DNA of 64,000 bases from Thermoplasmata archaeon (GTDB taxonomy: Archaea; Thermoplasmatota; Thermoplasmata; RBG-16-68-12), in NCBI GenBank assembly GCA_036395115.1, contig DASWDU010000044.1, positions 27,441 to 91,440 of the forward strand, in the 5' to 3' direction. The translations under genes and the position numbers were made by a program. This document shows positions 42,769 through 51,168 of this stretch, piece after piece. The notes beneath the pieces are model-generated. The model searched no databases. It was not told where the DNA came from and saw only the letters and a program-made list of their open reading frames with translations. Every line of letters starts with the position of its first letter. The stretch's first letter is position 1.

Positions 42769-42927
42769 TCAGTGCCTCGGGAGGGCGTGCCGGATCCGGG
42801 TCCACAGCTTCCGCCGTGCAGATCGGAAGCGCCTCTTGACCAACGCGCGGCCCAACGCAAGGGCGACCTTCGTGCGGGTCGTCACGACCTTCTTGCGTAC
42901 GCGCGACAGCATGTTGCTTTTCGCCAC
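42769..42927 (-). CDS. 52-residue highly basic protein
   Basis: GTG 42927 begins MAKSNMLSRVRKKVVTTRTK and the product continues ALALGRALVKRRFRSARR, then KLWTRIRHALPRH and TGA. About one third of residues are Arg or Lys and there are no acidic residues, so nucleic-acid or ribosome binding is likely (inference). The start is backed by CTTATTC (42951-42957), 24-30 bp upstream, as for other leaderless genes here. The zinc-ribbon gene follows at once. Confidence 0.55.
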   Translation of the reverse strand: MAKSNMLSRVRKKVVTTRTKVALALGRALVKRRFRSARRKLWTRIRHALPRH

Positions 42928-43022
42928 GGGTACCACCTAGTTCCGGATGGGAATAAGGCTTTTGTGCTCCGGGTAGCGCGGGTCCGTCAAACTATAAGCC
43001 GCGTCGCTCCTTGCGGCCCGCG

Positions 43023-44036
43023 ATGGCGGCGAAGCGGGGAGGCCGCCGGAAACCCTCCCGTGGACCCGGGATCCTCGAGCGCCTGTCGAAGGGCGTCGTC
43101 CTCGGCGACGGCGGATACCTCCTCGAGCTCGAGAAGCGCGGCTACGTCCAACCGGGCCCCTTCACGCCGGAGGTCGTCCTCGAGCATCCCTCCGCGGTCA
43201 CGGAGTTGCACCGGGAGTTCCTCGACGCGGGCGCGGAGGTCCTCCAGTCCCTTGCGTTCTACGCGAGCAAGGAGAAACTCGCGACAACGGGTTACGCGGA
43301 TCGCGTGGGCGACATCAATCGCGCCGCCGTGCGACTCGCCCGCGAGGCCGCGGGAGACGAGGCGCTCGTCGCTGCGAACCTCAGCCTCACGTGGATGTAC
43401 GATCCGAAGGACGCGTCGTCGGCCGAGAAGGTGCGGCGCCTCTTCGACGAGCAACTCGAGGCTCAGCTCAAAGAAGCTCCCGATTTCGTCGTCGCGGAGA
43501 CGTTCTCGTGGCTCGGAGAGGCGTTGGTCGCCGCGGAGCGCATCGAGAAGACGGGCCTGCCGTCGATGGTGACGATGTCGTTCGACAAGAATCCCATGTC
43601 GTACGATGGGCACACCCCCGCCGAGTGCGCCCGCGCGCTCCGGGACGCCGGCGCGGACGTCGTCGGGGTGAACTGCCTGCGGAATCCGATGCTCATGCTC
43701 CCGATCGCCCGGGAGATGCGGGACGCCGTCACGCGCTTCGTGGCGACCCAGCCGACGGCGTACCGCACGCCTCCGGGGATCCCGGACTTCACCGCGACGA
43801 AGGAGTTCCCGTACGAGACGGAGACGCTCGTCCTGTCGAGGCGGGCGATGGGGGCCTACGCCGCCGAGGCGAAGGGGATGGGGATCAACTACATCGGCTC
43901 GTGCTGCGGCTCCGTGCCGATCCACGTGCGGGAGATGGCCCGGGCCCTCGGGAAGACGGCGCCGGACCGGGCGTGGCGGGTGGACTACGGGAAACCGATG
44001 TCCGCCTACGAGTTCACCAAGCACGACGCGGCCTGA
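43023..44036 (+). CDS. Homocysteine S-methyltransferase-family protein (BHMT-like)
   Basis: Zinc-dependent methyltransferase of the homocysteine-binding TIM-barrel family. The zinc Cys residues are in GVNCLRNP and IGSCCGSVP, and the N-terminal FDGGYLLELEKRGY-like start is VVLGDGGYLLELEKRG. ATG 43023 lies about 28 bp from ACTATAAG (42991-42998), so leaderless. The methyl donor (betaine, S-methylmethionine or other) is not determinable. 337 residues. Confidence 0.83.
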   Translation: MAAKRGGRRKPSRGPGILERLSKGVVLGDGGYLLELEKRGYVQPGPFTPEVVLEHPSAVTELHREFLDAGAEVLQSLAFYASKEKLATTGYADRVGDINRAAVRLAREAAGDEALVAANLSLTWMYDPKDASSAEKVRRLFDEQLEAQLKEAPDFVVAETFSWLGEALVAAERIEKTGLPSMVTMSFDKNPMSYDGHTPAECARALRDAGADVVGVNCLRNPMLMLPIAREMRDAVTRFVATQPTAYRTPPGIPDFTATKEFPYETETLVLSRRAMGAYAAEAKGMGINYIGSCCGSVPIHVREMARALGKTAPDRAWRVDYGKPMSAYEFTKHDAA

Positions 44037-44077
44037 TCGGAGCGAGACCGGGCGAGGTCCCGCAGAGGGATCTCAGG

Positions 44078-44099
44078 CATACCTCTACTTAGAGGTATG
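44078..44099. repeat. 22-bp palindrome, copy 1 of a two-copy motif
   Basis: Arms CATACCTCTA and TAGAGGTATG are perfect inverted repeats separated by CT. It lies between two convergent genes (stops at 44036 and 44146). A related palindrome is at 49014-49037. There is no T-run, so a terminator is less likely than a protein-binding site or a small dispersed palindromic repeat. Confidence 0.5.
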
Positions 44100-44145
44100 A
44101 AACGGGCCGGATCGTCGACCGATGACTGCGGCTCGGATCACCGCG

Positions 44146-45927
44146 TCAGCGGAACGGGTGTCCGCAGAAGAAGCAGAAGAGGTTCTCCGCGTTCACAATC
44201 GTCCCGCAGTTCGGGCAGCGCTTCTTCGTCGAGGCCGTGAACGCCGGCGGCGCGGGCGCGACCGGCGGGCTCGCCGGCCGCACGAACTCGACCGGCGGTG
44301 GCGGGCTCACCGCGCGAGGTTGAACGGGAGGGCCCGGGGGCGGCGCAGGCGGCGGCTGGGTCGGACGAGCGGCCTGGATGTAGTACCCGGGCGGATACAT
44401 CGTGCGGGGCGGGTACCCCGCGCGGCGCGCCCGAGCGGCGCGTCGCTGCGGGATGAACGCGACGACCGCCGCCAGCGCGAGGATGAACAGCGCGAGGTAG
44501 AGGAGGTTCGACGCGAGGAACTGGTAGAGCACGAAGATGAAATCGGGGAGGCTCGAGGCGCTCACGACGCACGTCCCTCCCGGCCCCGAGCAGAGCGAGG
44601 TGTACGTCGTCCCGTTGACGGTCGCGACGACCTTGAAGTACAGCGCACCCGCGCCCGAGGGCATGGAGAGGCCGCCCGCCGTGTACGACCCCTGCGTCTG
44701 TCCCGACTGGGACGGCGTCGCGTTCCCGAGCGCGCCCGGGGCAGCCCCCCAGAGGACGTGCGTGTCCGACACGCTCAGCCCCGCCGGTCCGAGGATCCGC
44801 CACGTGATCCCGAAGATCGAGCTGCTCGACACGGACGTCGGGTACGACGTGAGGGAGATGAACGGCTGGCTCAGCGCGTTGATCGCGTTCCAGGCGTTCA
44901 CGACGCCCCAGCCGTAGGCCGTGCAGCAGACGGCGCCGCTCGGCAGGACCGCCGTGCTGTTCAGGATGTTCCAGAGGTCGACGTTCGTCAGGTTCCGGTC
45001 GACCGAGAGGAGGAGCGCGGCGACGGCGCTCACGAACGGCGCCGAGAACGACGTCCCCCGAAGGTACTGGATGTTGTTGTTCCCGTCGAGCGTGAGGATG
45101 CGGTCGCCCGGCGCGGACAAGTCCAGCCCGGGGCCGTAGTTCGAGAAGGAGGCCCGCTGGCCCGTCTCATCGATCGCGGCGACGGAGACGACGTTCGGCA
45201 GCCGGGCGGGGTAGTCCAGCGCGGGGTCGCCGACGCCATCGGCGCCGCCGTTGCCCGCCGCGGCGACGATCAACGCTCCTTTCGACCACGCGTAGTTGAT
45301 CGCGACCTCGATGTCGGTCGGCCCGCCGAACGTCTCGTTCGTTCCCAAGGAGAGGTTGATGATCCGGGCCCCGTGGTCCGCGGCCCAGCGGATCGCCTGG
45401 GACACGTTGAGGGAGGACCCTTGGCCGTTCGAGCCGAGGGCGCGCACCGCCATCAGGCTGATCTGGGCCGTGCCCGCGATCCATTGCGAGTTGTCCGTCA
45501 CCGCGGCGACGACCCCCGAGACCCCCGTCCCGTGGTAGACGCCAGACGGGTCCGTTTCCGTCGGATTCGTATCGCCATCGACGAAGTCGTAGCCGTGCGT
45601 CCCATCCGACGGGTTCGACCACATGTTCGCCCGCAGGTCCGGGTGGGTCCAGACGGCGCCCGTGTCGACGACGGCCACGATGACGTTCCGAGAGCCGAGC
45701 GTCACGTCCCACGCCTGGGGCGCGCCGATCTGTCGGAGCCCCCACTGGTCGACGTAGAACGGATCGTTCGGCCGGAATTCGGAATGGACGAGGAAGCCGG
45801 AGATCACGGGCGGCGGCGGCGCGGCGCCCGCGACGGAGACGACTGGCACGAACGAGGCGAGGAGCGCGAGGGTCGCCGCGACCGCGACCATCCGCCGTGC
45901 GGTGGACGAGGGATAGCGAGGCGACAA
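44146..45927 (-). CDS. Exported subtilase with membrane anchor and C-terminal zinc ribbon
   Basis: Serine protease S8. TTG 45927 has GGAGGT 8 nt upstream and opens a signal peptide (MVAVAATLALLASFVPVVSVAGA). The catalytic triad is visible: Asp in VIVAVVDTGAVW, His in GVYHGTGVSGVV, Ser in LRGTSFSAPFVSA, plus the oxyanion Asn in AAAGNGGADG. An Ig-like domain follows, then a transmembrane helix (LLYLALFILALAAVVAFI), a Pro-rich linker of about 75 residues, and a zinc ribbon (RCPNCGTIV, then CFFCGHPF). The ribbon must be on the cytosolic side. Confidence 0.9.
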   Translation of the reverse strand: MSPRYPSSTARRMVAVAATLALLASFVPVVSVAGAAPPPPVISGFLVHSEFRPNDPFYVDQWGLRQIGAPQAWDVTLGSRNVIVAVVDTGAVWTHPDLRANMWSNPSDGTHGYDFVDGDTNPTETDPSGVYHGTGVSGVVAAVTDNSQWIAGTAQISLMAVRALGSNGQGSSLNVSQAIRWAADHGARIINLSLGTNETFGGPTDIEVAINYAWSKGALIVAAAGNGGADGVGDPALDYPARLPNVVSVAAIDETGQRASFSNYGPGLDLSAPGDRILTLDGNNNIQYLRGTSFSAPFVSAVAALLLSVDRNLTNVDLWNILNSTAVLPSGAVCCTAYGWGVVNAWNAINALSQPFISLTSYPTSVSSSSIFGITWRILGPAGLSVSDTHVLWGAAPGALGNATPSQSGQTQGSYTAGGLSMPSGAGALYFKVVATVNGTTYTSLCSGPGGTCVVSASSLPDFIFVLYQFLASNLLYLALFILALAAVVAFIPQRRAARARRAGYPPRTMYPPGYYIQAARPTQPPPAPPPGPPVQPRAVSPPPPVEFVRPASPPVAPAPPAFTASTKKRCPNCGTIVNAENLFCFFCGHPFR

Positions 45928-46091
45928 CGGGGGAGACCTCCGCCGGAAGAGGATTCCAAACGCGCATATGAGCCACGGCCCCGGATAAATCTACGCCCGT
46001 GATTGTCACGCGTTGACATCGGCGCCGAGCCTTCCGGGGACGGAGGCGTTGCGGACGTTGCGGTCCGCGGAGTTCGGCGCCGCGGCGACGC

Positions 46092-46721
46092 CTACAGATG
46101 CTTCGCGAGGTCCGCGAACTTCGCGCTCGCGTTGCCCTTGATCGGCTCGCCGTGGCCGAAGATCGCGGTGTCGAAGTGGAGCGTCGCGAGCTTCTTGATC
46201 GATTCGCGGTGCTGCTTCGGATCGACGTTGTACCGGTCGTCCATCGTCTTCAGCCCGGATTCGTTGTTCGCCGCGTCGCCCGCGACGAGGAGGGACCGGC
46301 TCTCATCGAGGAGCGAGATGCTCCCGCGCGTGTGGCCGGGCGTGAAGATGACCCGCAGCCCGTCGTGCATCTGGCCGTCCTCCAGGAGGACGTCGACGGG
46401 CGTGCCCGGATGGCGCTGGGGGCCCCCCGGCCCGCCGTACGTCTGCTTGCGGGAGATGAAGTCCGCCTCGACGCGATGCGCCGCGACCTTCGCGGGCGAG
46501 GCCTTCTTGATCGCCGCGAGCCCGCCGACGTGGTCCGGATGCGTGTGCGTCACGAAGATCGTCGACAGATCCGACGGCTTCACCTTCACCTTCGCGAGGT
46601 AGTCCATGACCTTTCCCGCATCCGCGTCCGCGGACGTGTCGATGAGCACGAGGCGGTCGTCGATGAGGAGGGTCGTCGTCGCGTAACTCTCGATCACGTG
46701 GGCGCCTTTCATGAGTTCCAT
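46092..46721 (-). CDS. Metallo-beta-lactamase-fold hydrolase
   Basis: 209 residues from ATG 46721, preceded by AGGTGAG. Metal ligands: THTHPDHVGG (HxHxDH), TPGHTRGSIS, LLVAGDAANN and FGHGEPI. This is a small general MBL-fold hydrolase of the glyoxalase II / quorum-quenching type. Cytosolic; substrate unknown. Confidence 0.87.
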   Translation of the reverse strand: MELMKGAHVIESYATTTLLIDDRLVLIDTSADADAGKVMDYLAKVKVKPSDLSTIFVTHTHPDHVGGLAAIKKASPAKVAAHRVEADFISRKQTYGGPGGPQRHPGTPVDVLLEDGQMHDGLRVIFTPGHTRGSISLLDESRSLLVAGDAANNESGLKTMDDRYNVDPKQHRESIKKLATLHFDTAIFGHGEPIKGNASAKFADLAKHL

Positions 46722-46907
46722 GGTCTCACCTGCGGAGCGGACACCCGTTCGCGGACATATGCCTTTCGCGCAGATGCCTTCGATCGAATGCACGGCCGAG
46801 GCACCGCGAGTCCGCATGGAGGAGGCCGAGGTCGGCTTCGTCCGTCGGGGACGGGTCCGCGGACCCCTCTGTCAGGATGGGCCGAGAACGTCCCGCCGTC
46901 CCACGGC

Positions 46908-47429
46908 TCATGCTCCGGTCGCCGCGCGGATGTGGATCCAGGTATCGCCCTCGATGCTGAGATTGACCACACCCGCCCAATAGTGAATCCGATAGGACTG
47001 GTTCCCAGGGACCGGACCGTGAGCGAGGTCCGTCTGGTCCCAGTCAACGTGGGAGGTTCTCGTCTCTCCGGGTGCGAGGGTCGTCTGGACGATCACCTGG
47101 AGGCAATTGGTTTCGACCGGCGGGTCGACCCAGACGATCGTGCCGTTGGCGTCTTCGATGAACGTGCGGTCCCCGCAACTGTCGCCGTGCGTCACGGTCA
47201 CGGGCACCGAGGCATTATTGTGGAGGACCGCCGTGATGTGCACGACCTCCCCGGGCGCATACTCGGTTTTGTCGGTGAAGACGTCGAAGGAAACGTCGTC
47301 CGAGGTGCCAGTCCTGGGCGGGATGGATGCGACGAGGGACGACAGGGCCAACGCGGCGATGGCCGCGACCGACACGGCGACCGCCGCGATGGTCACGGCG
47401 AGGATGACGATGAGACGTTCGTTTTTCAA
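46908..47429 (-). CDS. Membrane-anchored exported protein with BsuPI-like Ig domain
   Basis: 173 residues. TTG 47429 starts an N-terminal helix (LIVILAVTIAAVAVSVAAIAAL) that could be an uncleaved anchor or signal. The rest is a beta-sandwich with BsuPI-like blocks: DVFTDKTEYAPGEVVHITAVL, then TTLAPGETRTSHVDWDQ and SYRIHYWAG. Two Cys (HGDSCGD and ETNCLQ) may form a disulfide. BsuPI is a protease inhibitor in Bacillus; here the relation is structural at best. It lies near an exported subtilase, which is suggestive only. Confidence 0.68.
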   Translation of the reverse strand: MKNERLIVILAVTIAAVAVSVAAIAALALSSLVASIPPRTGTSDDVSFDVFTDKTEYAPGEVVHITAVLHNNASVPVTVTHGDSCGDRTFIEDANGTIVWVDPPVETNCLQVIVQTTLAPGETRTSHVDWDQTDLAHGPVPGNQSYRIHYWAGVVNLSIEGDTWIHIRAATGA

Positions 47430-47595
47430 CCGGATCCCCCGTGGCTCGGCCGGATGGAGCCGACTTTTGCATGGCGCTCACGGCAAATAAATCCTTGGCG
47501 GATCGCGCGGTGGATCGAGCCCGCGAGCGTCGCGCTGCATGGCGGCGACCGCTCGGGTTCTTAAGGCCTCCCGCGTTCATGGGGCTGGATTTGGC

Positions 47596-48951
47596 ATGGC
47601 TCTCGCAGATGTGCTTCTCCAGGTGGAATCGGGGACGAGCAAGGCGCTCGAAACCCTGAAGGAATACGTCCGGTTTCCCACGATTTCGGCCCACAAGCGC
47701 GCCCAGCCCGAGACGGCCGCGTTCGTCCACCGCCTCCTCGCGGAGAACGGGTTCGAGGTCCGCGAATACCCGACCGACGGCGGCCCGAACGTGGTGTACG
47801 GTGAGATGGTCGTCGACGAGCGGAAGCCGACCCTGCTCATGTACCAGCACTACGACGTCCAGCCGGTCGACCCTCTTGACGAGTGGAAGCGGGACCCGTT
47901 CGACGCGGTCATCGAGGACGACAAGTTCTGGGGCCGCGGCTGCGCCGACACGAAAGGAAACCTGATGATCCAGATCCTCGCGGTCCAGGCGTGGCGGGCG
48001 GTCGAGGGCCGGCCGCCGATCAACCTGAAGTTCGTCGTCGAGGGGGAGGAGGAAGTCGGCAGCCCGCACTTCGCTTCGTTCGTGCACGCGAACAAGGAGC
48101 TCCTCCGGGCGGACGGGGCGACGATCGAGGGCGGCGACCATCTGCACGAAGGCACGCCGAAGATCGAGCTCGGGTGCAAGGGCATCCTGTACGTCGAGAT
48201 GAAGAGCCGCACCGCGAAGGTGGACCAGCACTCTTCGTACGCGGCGATCGCGCCGAACCCGGCGTGGCGGCTGATCCAGGCGCTCACGACGCTCCGGGAT
48301 CCGAACGGCCGCATCAAGGTGCCCGGATGGTACGAGGACGCGCGCCGCCCGACCGCCCGCGAACTGCGCTACCTGAAGGCGAGCCGCTTCCAGGCGCAGG
48401 CGCTGAAGGAGTTCTGGGGCGTCTCGGGGTTCGTGGGGGATGGCAGCGACTTCGACCTGCTCCGGCGCCTCATCTACTCGCCGACGTGCACGATTTGCGG
48501 GTTCGTGAGCGGGTACATCGAGGAAGGGACGAAGACGGTGAACCCGGCCGTCGCGAAGGCGAAGATCGACTTCCGACTCGTGCCGAACATGAAGCAGGAG
48601 CGGCAGCTCGCGAAGCTGCGAGACCACCTGAAGGCGAGGGGCTTCGAGGACATCGAGCTCTCGCCGGCGAAGGAGGCGCTCGAGGCCGCGGCGATCCCCA
48701 TGAACGCGCGGGTCGTGAAGGCGGCCATCAAGGGCTCCGTCGACGCCTATGGGCGGGAGCCGGAAGTTTGGCCATGGTCGCCGGGCGCCTCCGCCCACGG
48801 GTTCTTCAACGAGGTCGTCGGCGTGCCGTCGATCTCCGGCCCCGGCGTCTCGTACGACGGCTCGAACTACCACGCGCCGAACGAGCACTTCCGCATCCCC
48901 GACTTCATCGGCGGCGCGAAGCACATGGCCGCGATGATGGGTCGGTTCTGA
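47596..48951 (+). CDS. M20-family dipeptidase/carboxypeptidase
   Basis: Zinc peptidase of the CNDP/PepV-like M20 group. ATG 47596 lies about 28 bp from TTCTTAAGG (47558-47566), so leaderless. Metal ligands are in LLMYQHYDVQPVD (His, Asp), WGRGCADTKGNL and VVEGEEEVGSPH (Glu pair), with a late SISGPGVSYDGSNYHAPNE His/Glu. Length 451, normal. Cytosolic; it would finish peptides imported by the ABC system (inference). Confidence 0.9.
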   Translation: MALADVLLQVESGTSKALETLKEYVRFPTISAHKRAQPETAAFVHRLLAENGFEVREYPTDGGPNVVYGEMVVDERKPTLLMYQHYDVQPVDPLDEWKRDPFDAVIEDDKFWGRGCADTKGNLMIQILAVQAWRAVEGRPPINLKFVVEGEEEVGSPHFASFVHANKELLRADGATIEGGDHLHEGTPKIELGCKGILYVEMKSRTAKVDQHSSYAAIAPNPAWRLIQALTTLRDPNGRIKVPGWYEDARRPTARELRYLKASRFQAQALKEFWGVSGFVGDGSDFDLLRRLIYSPTCTICGFVSGYIEEGTKTVNPAVAKAKIDFRLVPNMKQERQLAKLRDHLKARGFEDIELSPAKEALEAAAIPMNARVVKAAIKGSVDAYGREPEVWPWSPGASAHGFFNEVVGVPSISGPGVSYDGSNYHAPNEHFRIPDFIGGAKHMAAMMGRF

Positions 48952-49013
48952 GGCGTCCGCCACGGTCCCCGTGGGCCCGGGATCCCGTCCGGCACGGCGA
49001 GCCTCCGATCGGT

Positions 49014-49037
49014 TCGTACCTCTAAGTGGAGGTACGA
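49014..49037. repeat. 24-bp palindrome, copy 2 of the two-copy motif
   Basis: TCGTACCTCTA and TGGAGGTACGA are 11-bp arms with one mismatch, separated by AG. The central 18 bp match the copy at 44080-44097 at 15 positions. It lies between an M20 peptidase stop and the gene at 49151, about 115 bp before its start. Confidence 0.5.
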
Positions 49038-49150
49038 CCGCGGGAGAATCGGGCGCAATTCGGGTGAGACTTGTCGCACATCTTGCGCAAGCCGGTTCTA
49101 CCGCCGATCCCGTGGCCCGCCGATGGGCGATTCCGCCCAAGGTGAACAAC

Positions 49151-49558
49151 ATGCAAGGGAAGACAGGAATGGTGGCCGTCCTCGTCATGGCCGTCCTCGG
49201 TGGTGCGTTCCTCGCGGGCGTCGCGTCCGCGGCGGCGCCCGAGAGAGCGGCGGGACGGATCTATGGGGACGACGTATTGTGGGCGACGTTCGTGCCGACG
49301 ACGCTGCAGCCGGGTCCCGAGCAGAGTTTCAACGTGCTCTATTCGCTCGGCCCCGGCCTCATCTCCGTCACGAACTCGTTGCCGGGCGACTCCGATTACC
49401 GGGGCGGCCGGTGGCAGGTGTACTCGGTGACCTTCGTGGACATGGCTCCGATGCAGTTCACGAACGACGCGGACGTCCTTGCGGCCGCGGCCGGCGGTCA
49501 CGTGACGATCTCCAACACCCCGGTGTCGTACGTGCTCTGCCCGCTCTTCACGCTCTAG
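49151..49558 (+). CDS. Small exported protein of unknown function
   Basis: 135 residues. ATG 49151 has AAGGTGA 6 nt upstream. Signal peptide MQGKTGMVAVLVMAVLGGAF, then LAGVASAAA with a likely cleavage after Ala. The mature part is beta-rich (WQVYSVTFVDMAPMQFTND, then GHVTISNTPVSYVLCPLF) with a single Cys near the end and no anchor. No family recognised. Confidence 0.65.
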   Translation: MQGKTGMVAVLVMAVLGGAFLAGVASAAAPERAAGRIYGDDVLWATFVPTTLQPGPEQSFNVLYSLGPGLISVTNSLPGDSDYRGGRWQVYSVTFVDMAPMQFTNDADVLAAAAGGHVTISNTPVSYVLCPLFTL

Positions 49559-49574
49559 GCGTGACGCGGGCCTC

Positions 49575-49586
49575 TCTCCTTTTTTG
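49575..49586 (+). terminator. T-run terminator after small exported-protein gene
   Basis: CTCTCCTTTTTTGC begins 15 bp after the stop at 49558, with six consecutive T. Archaeal transcription often ends at such runs without a hairpin. The next promoter (TATTTATT, 49595-49602) follows directly. Confidence 0.5.
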
Positions 49587-49630
49587 CGGGACCGTATTTA
49601 TTCGGCGGCGTCGTTCTCCGCCCGAGGTCC

Positions 49631-49942
49631 GTGAGCGCGGCGCTCCGACAGCTCCTCTGGTATCTGATCGCCGGCACCCGCGGCGGGTTCAACCGGGCAC
49701 GGATCATCGAGGCGCTCCACGAGCGGCCGTACAACGCGAACCAGCTCGCGGAGGCGCTCGCCCTCGACTATCGCACGATCCGGCATCACCTCGACCTCCT
49801 TCAGGAGAACGGGCTCATCACCCGGCCGGTCGGGGACGCGTACGCGGCCCCCTACTTCCTGTCGCCCTACCTCGAAGGCAACTACGCGATCTTCGAGGCG
49901 ATCCGCGAGAAGACGAAACCTCCGGGAGGGCGATTCGGGTGA
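49631..49942 (+). CDS. ArsR-like winged-helix transcription regulator
   Basis: 103 residues. GTG 49631 lies 29-36 bp from TATTTATT (49595-49602). The winged helix is clear: RIIEALHERPYNANQLAEAL, DYRTIRHHLDLLQENGLITR. Short, with no extra domain. The next gene, 46 bp downstream, encodes a three-helix membrane protein, probably in the same operon, so this may be a regulator paired with a membrane partner. Confidence 0.82.
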   Translation: MSAALRQLLWYLIAGTRGGFNRARIIEALHERPYNANQLAEALALDYRTIRHHLDLLQENGLITRPVGDAYAAPYFLSPYLEGNYAIFEAIREKTKPPGGRFG

Positions 49943-49987
49943 GATTGTGGGATACGTCCATGTCCGGCGCGTGAATGGGGTGGGTCG

Positions 49988-50275
49988 ATGGCGAGTTTCC
50001 TGATGTTGGGCAGCCTCGCCGTCAGCACGGCAAACGTCGTCCTCGCCGCAGTCCTGCTGGCCGTGTACCGCGGCGTGTACGCGCGGACGAAGGCCCCGTT
50101 CAGCCTCGCGCTCCTCCTCTTCGCGGCCGCGTTCTTCGCGCACAACCTCCTCATGGTCTACTCCCTCGGCACGATGATGGACGTCGTGCCGAGGGCGCTG
50201 GACCCGTACCTCCTCGGGATCGGGGCGCTCGAGGCGGTCGGCCTCGGCGCGATGCTGTGGACCGCGACCCGCTAG
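49988..50275 (+). CDS. Small three-helix membrane protein
   Basis: 95 residues with three hydrophobic helices: FLMLGSLAVSTANVVLAAVLL, FSLALLLFAAAFFAHNLLMVY and LLGIGALEAVGLGAMLW. ATG 49988 follows GGGGTGGG. It lies right behind an ArsR-like regulator gene. Function unknown. Confidence 0.72.
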   Translation: MASFLMLGSLAVSTANVVLAAVLLAVYRGVYARTKAPFSLALLLFAAAFFAHNLLMVYSLGTMMDVVPRALDPYLLGIGALEAVGLGAMLWTATR

Positions 50276-50364
50276 CGAGAACGCCCACGTCGGCCCGTCC
50301 CCGGGGCTTGCCCGGCCAACGCTTTTATTCGCCGAGCGCGCGTTGTCCATCGGGGTAGTGGGGC

Positions 50365-51168
50365 ATGGCGGGAGAGGAACTCATCCTTGCGACGGTACTC
50401 GCGATCATCCTCGTTCTCGTGATCCTGCGATCGGCGGTCAAGGTCGTCCGGGAGTACGAGCGGCTCGTCGTGTTCCGTCTCGGACGGCTCCTCCCCCAGC
50501 CGAAAGGGCCCGGCCTGACGATGATCATCCCGATCTTCGACCGTCGGGTGCTGATCGACCTGCGCGTCGTGGCGTTCGATGTGCCACGGCAGCGCGTCGT
50601 CACGCGAGACAACGTCTCCGTCGAGGTCGACGCGGTCGTCTACTACCGCGTCTACGACCCGCTCAAGGCCGTCACGGAGGTGCAGAACTACGTCCAGGCG
50701 ACGAACCTGCTCGCGCAGACGACCCTGCGGGACGTGCTCGGCCAAGTCGAGCTCGACGAGCTGCTCTCGAAGCGGGAGGAGCTGAGCAAGCGGATTCAGG
50801 TCCTGCTCGACATCGCCACGGAGCCGTGGGGGATCAAGGTCTCGGCCGTCACCCTGCGGGATGTCTCCCTGCCGGACACGATGGTGCGGGCGATCGCGAA
50901 GCAGGCGGAGGCGGAGCGGGAGCGGCGATCGCGCGTCATCATGGCGGAGGGCGAGTTCCAGGCGGCGGAGAAGATGCGGGAGGCCGCCATGCTGTACGGC
51001 TCCGCGCCGTCCGCGATGCGCCTGCGGGAACTGCAGACCCTCACGGAGATCGCGCGGGAGAAGAACATGATCGTCGTCACGAACACGACCGCGGCGGGGG
51101 ACATCACGGGCGAGGTCGCCTCCTTGACAGCCGCCTTTGCGAAGAAAGGGGGAGAGAAGAAAGAGTGA
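50365..51168 (+). CDS. Stomatin/slipin-family SPFH protein
   Basis: 267 residues. N-terminal membrane helix (LILATVLAIILVLVILR), then the SPFH core: VREYERLVVFRLGRL, PKGPGLTMIIPIFD, DLRVVAFDVPRQRVVTRDNV and TTLRDVLGQVELDELL. A charged coiled coil (AKQAEAERERRSRVIMAEGEF) and a helical end follow. The next gene overlaps as GTGA and encodes the NfeD/STOPP protease, its usual partner. A TATA-like TTTTATT lies near 50322. Confidence 0.93.
   Translation: MAGEELILATVLAIILVLVILRSAVKVVREYERLVVFRLGRLLPQPKGPGLTMIIPIFDRRVLIDLRVVAFDVPRQRVVTRDNVSVEVDAVVYYRVYDPLKAVTEVQNYVQATNLLAQTTLRDVLGQVELDELLSKREELSKRIQVLLDIATEPWGIKVSAVTLRDVSLPDTMVRAIAKQAEAERERRSRVIMAEGEFQAAEKMREAAMLYGSAPSAMRLRELQTLTEIAREKNMIVVTNTTAAGDITGEVASLTAAFAKKGGEKKE

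Noticed and set aside
44122..46002. Long plus-strand frame opposite the subtilase
   Set aside because: Arg-rich translation without motifs; the minus strand carries the full Ser/His/Asp triad.
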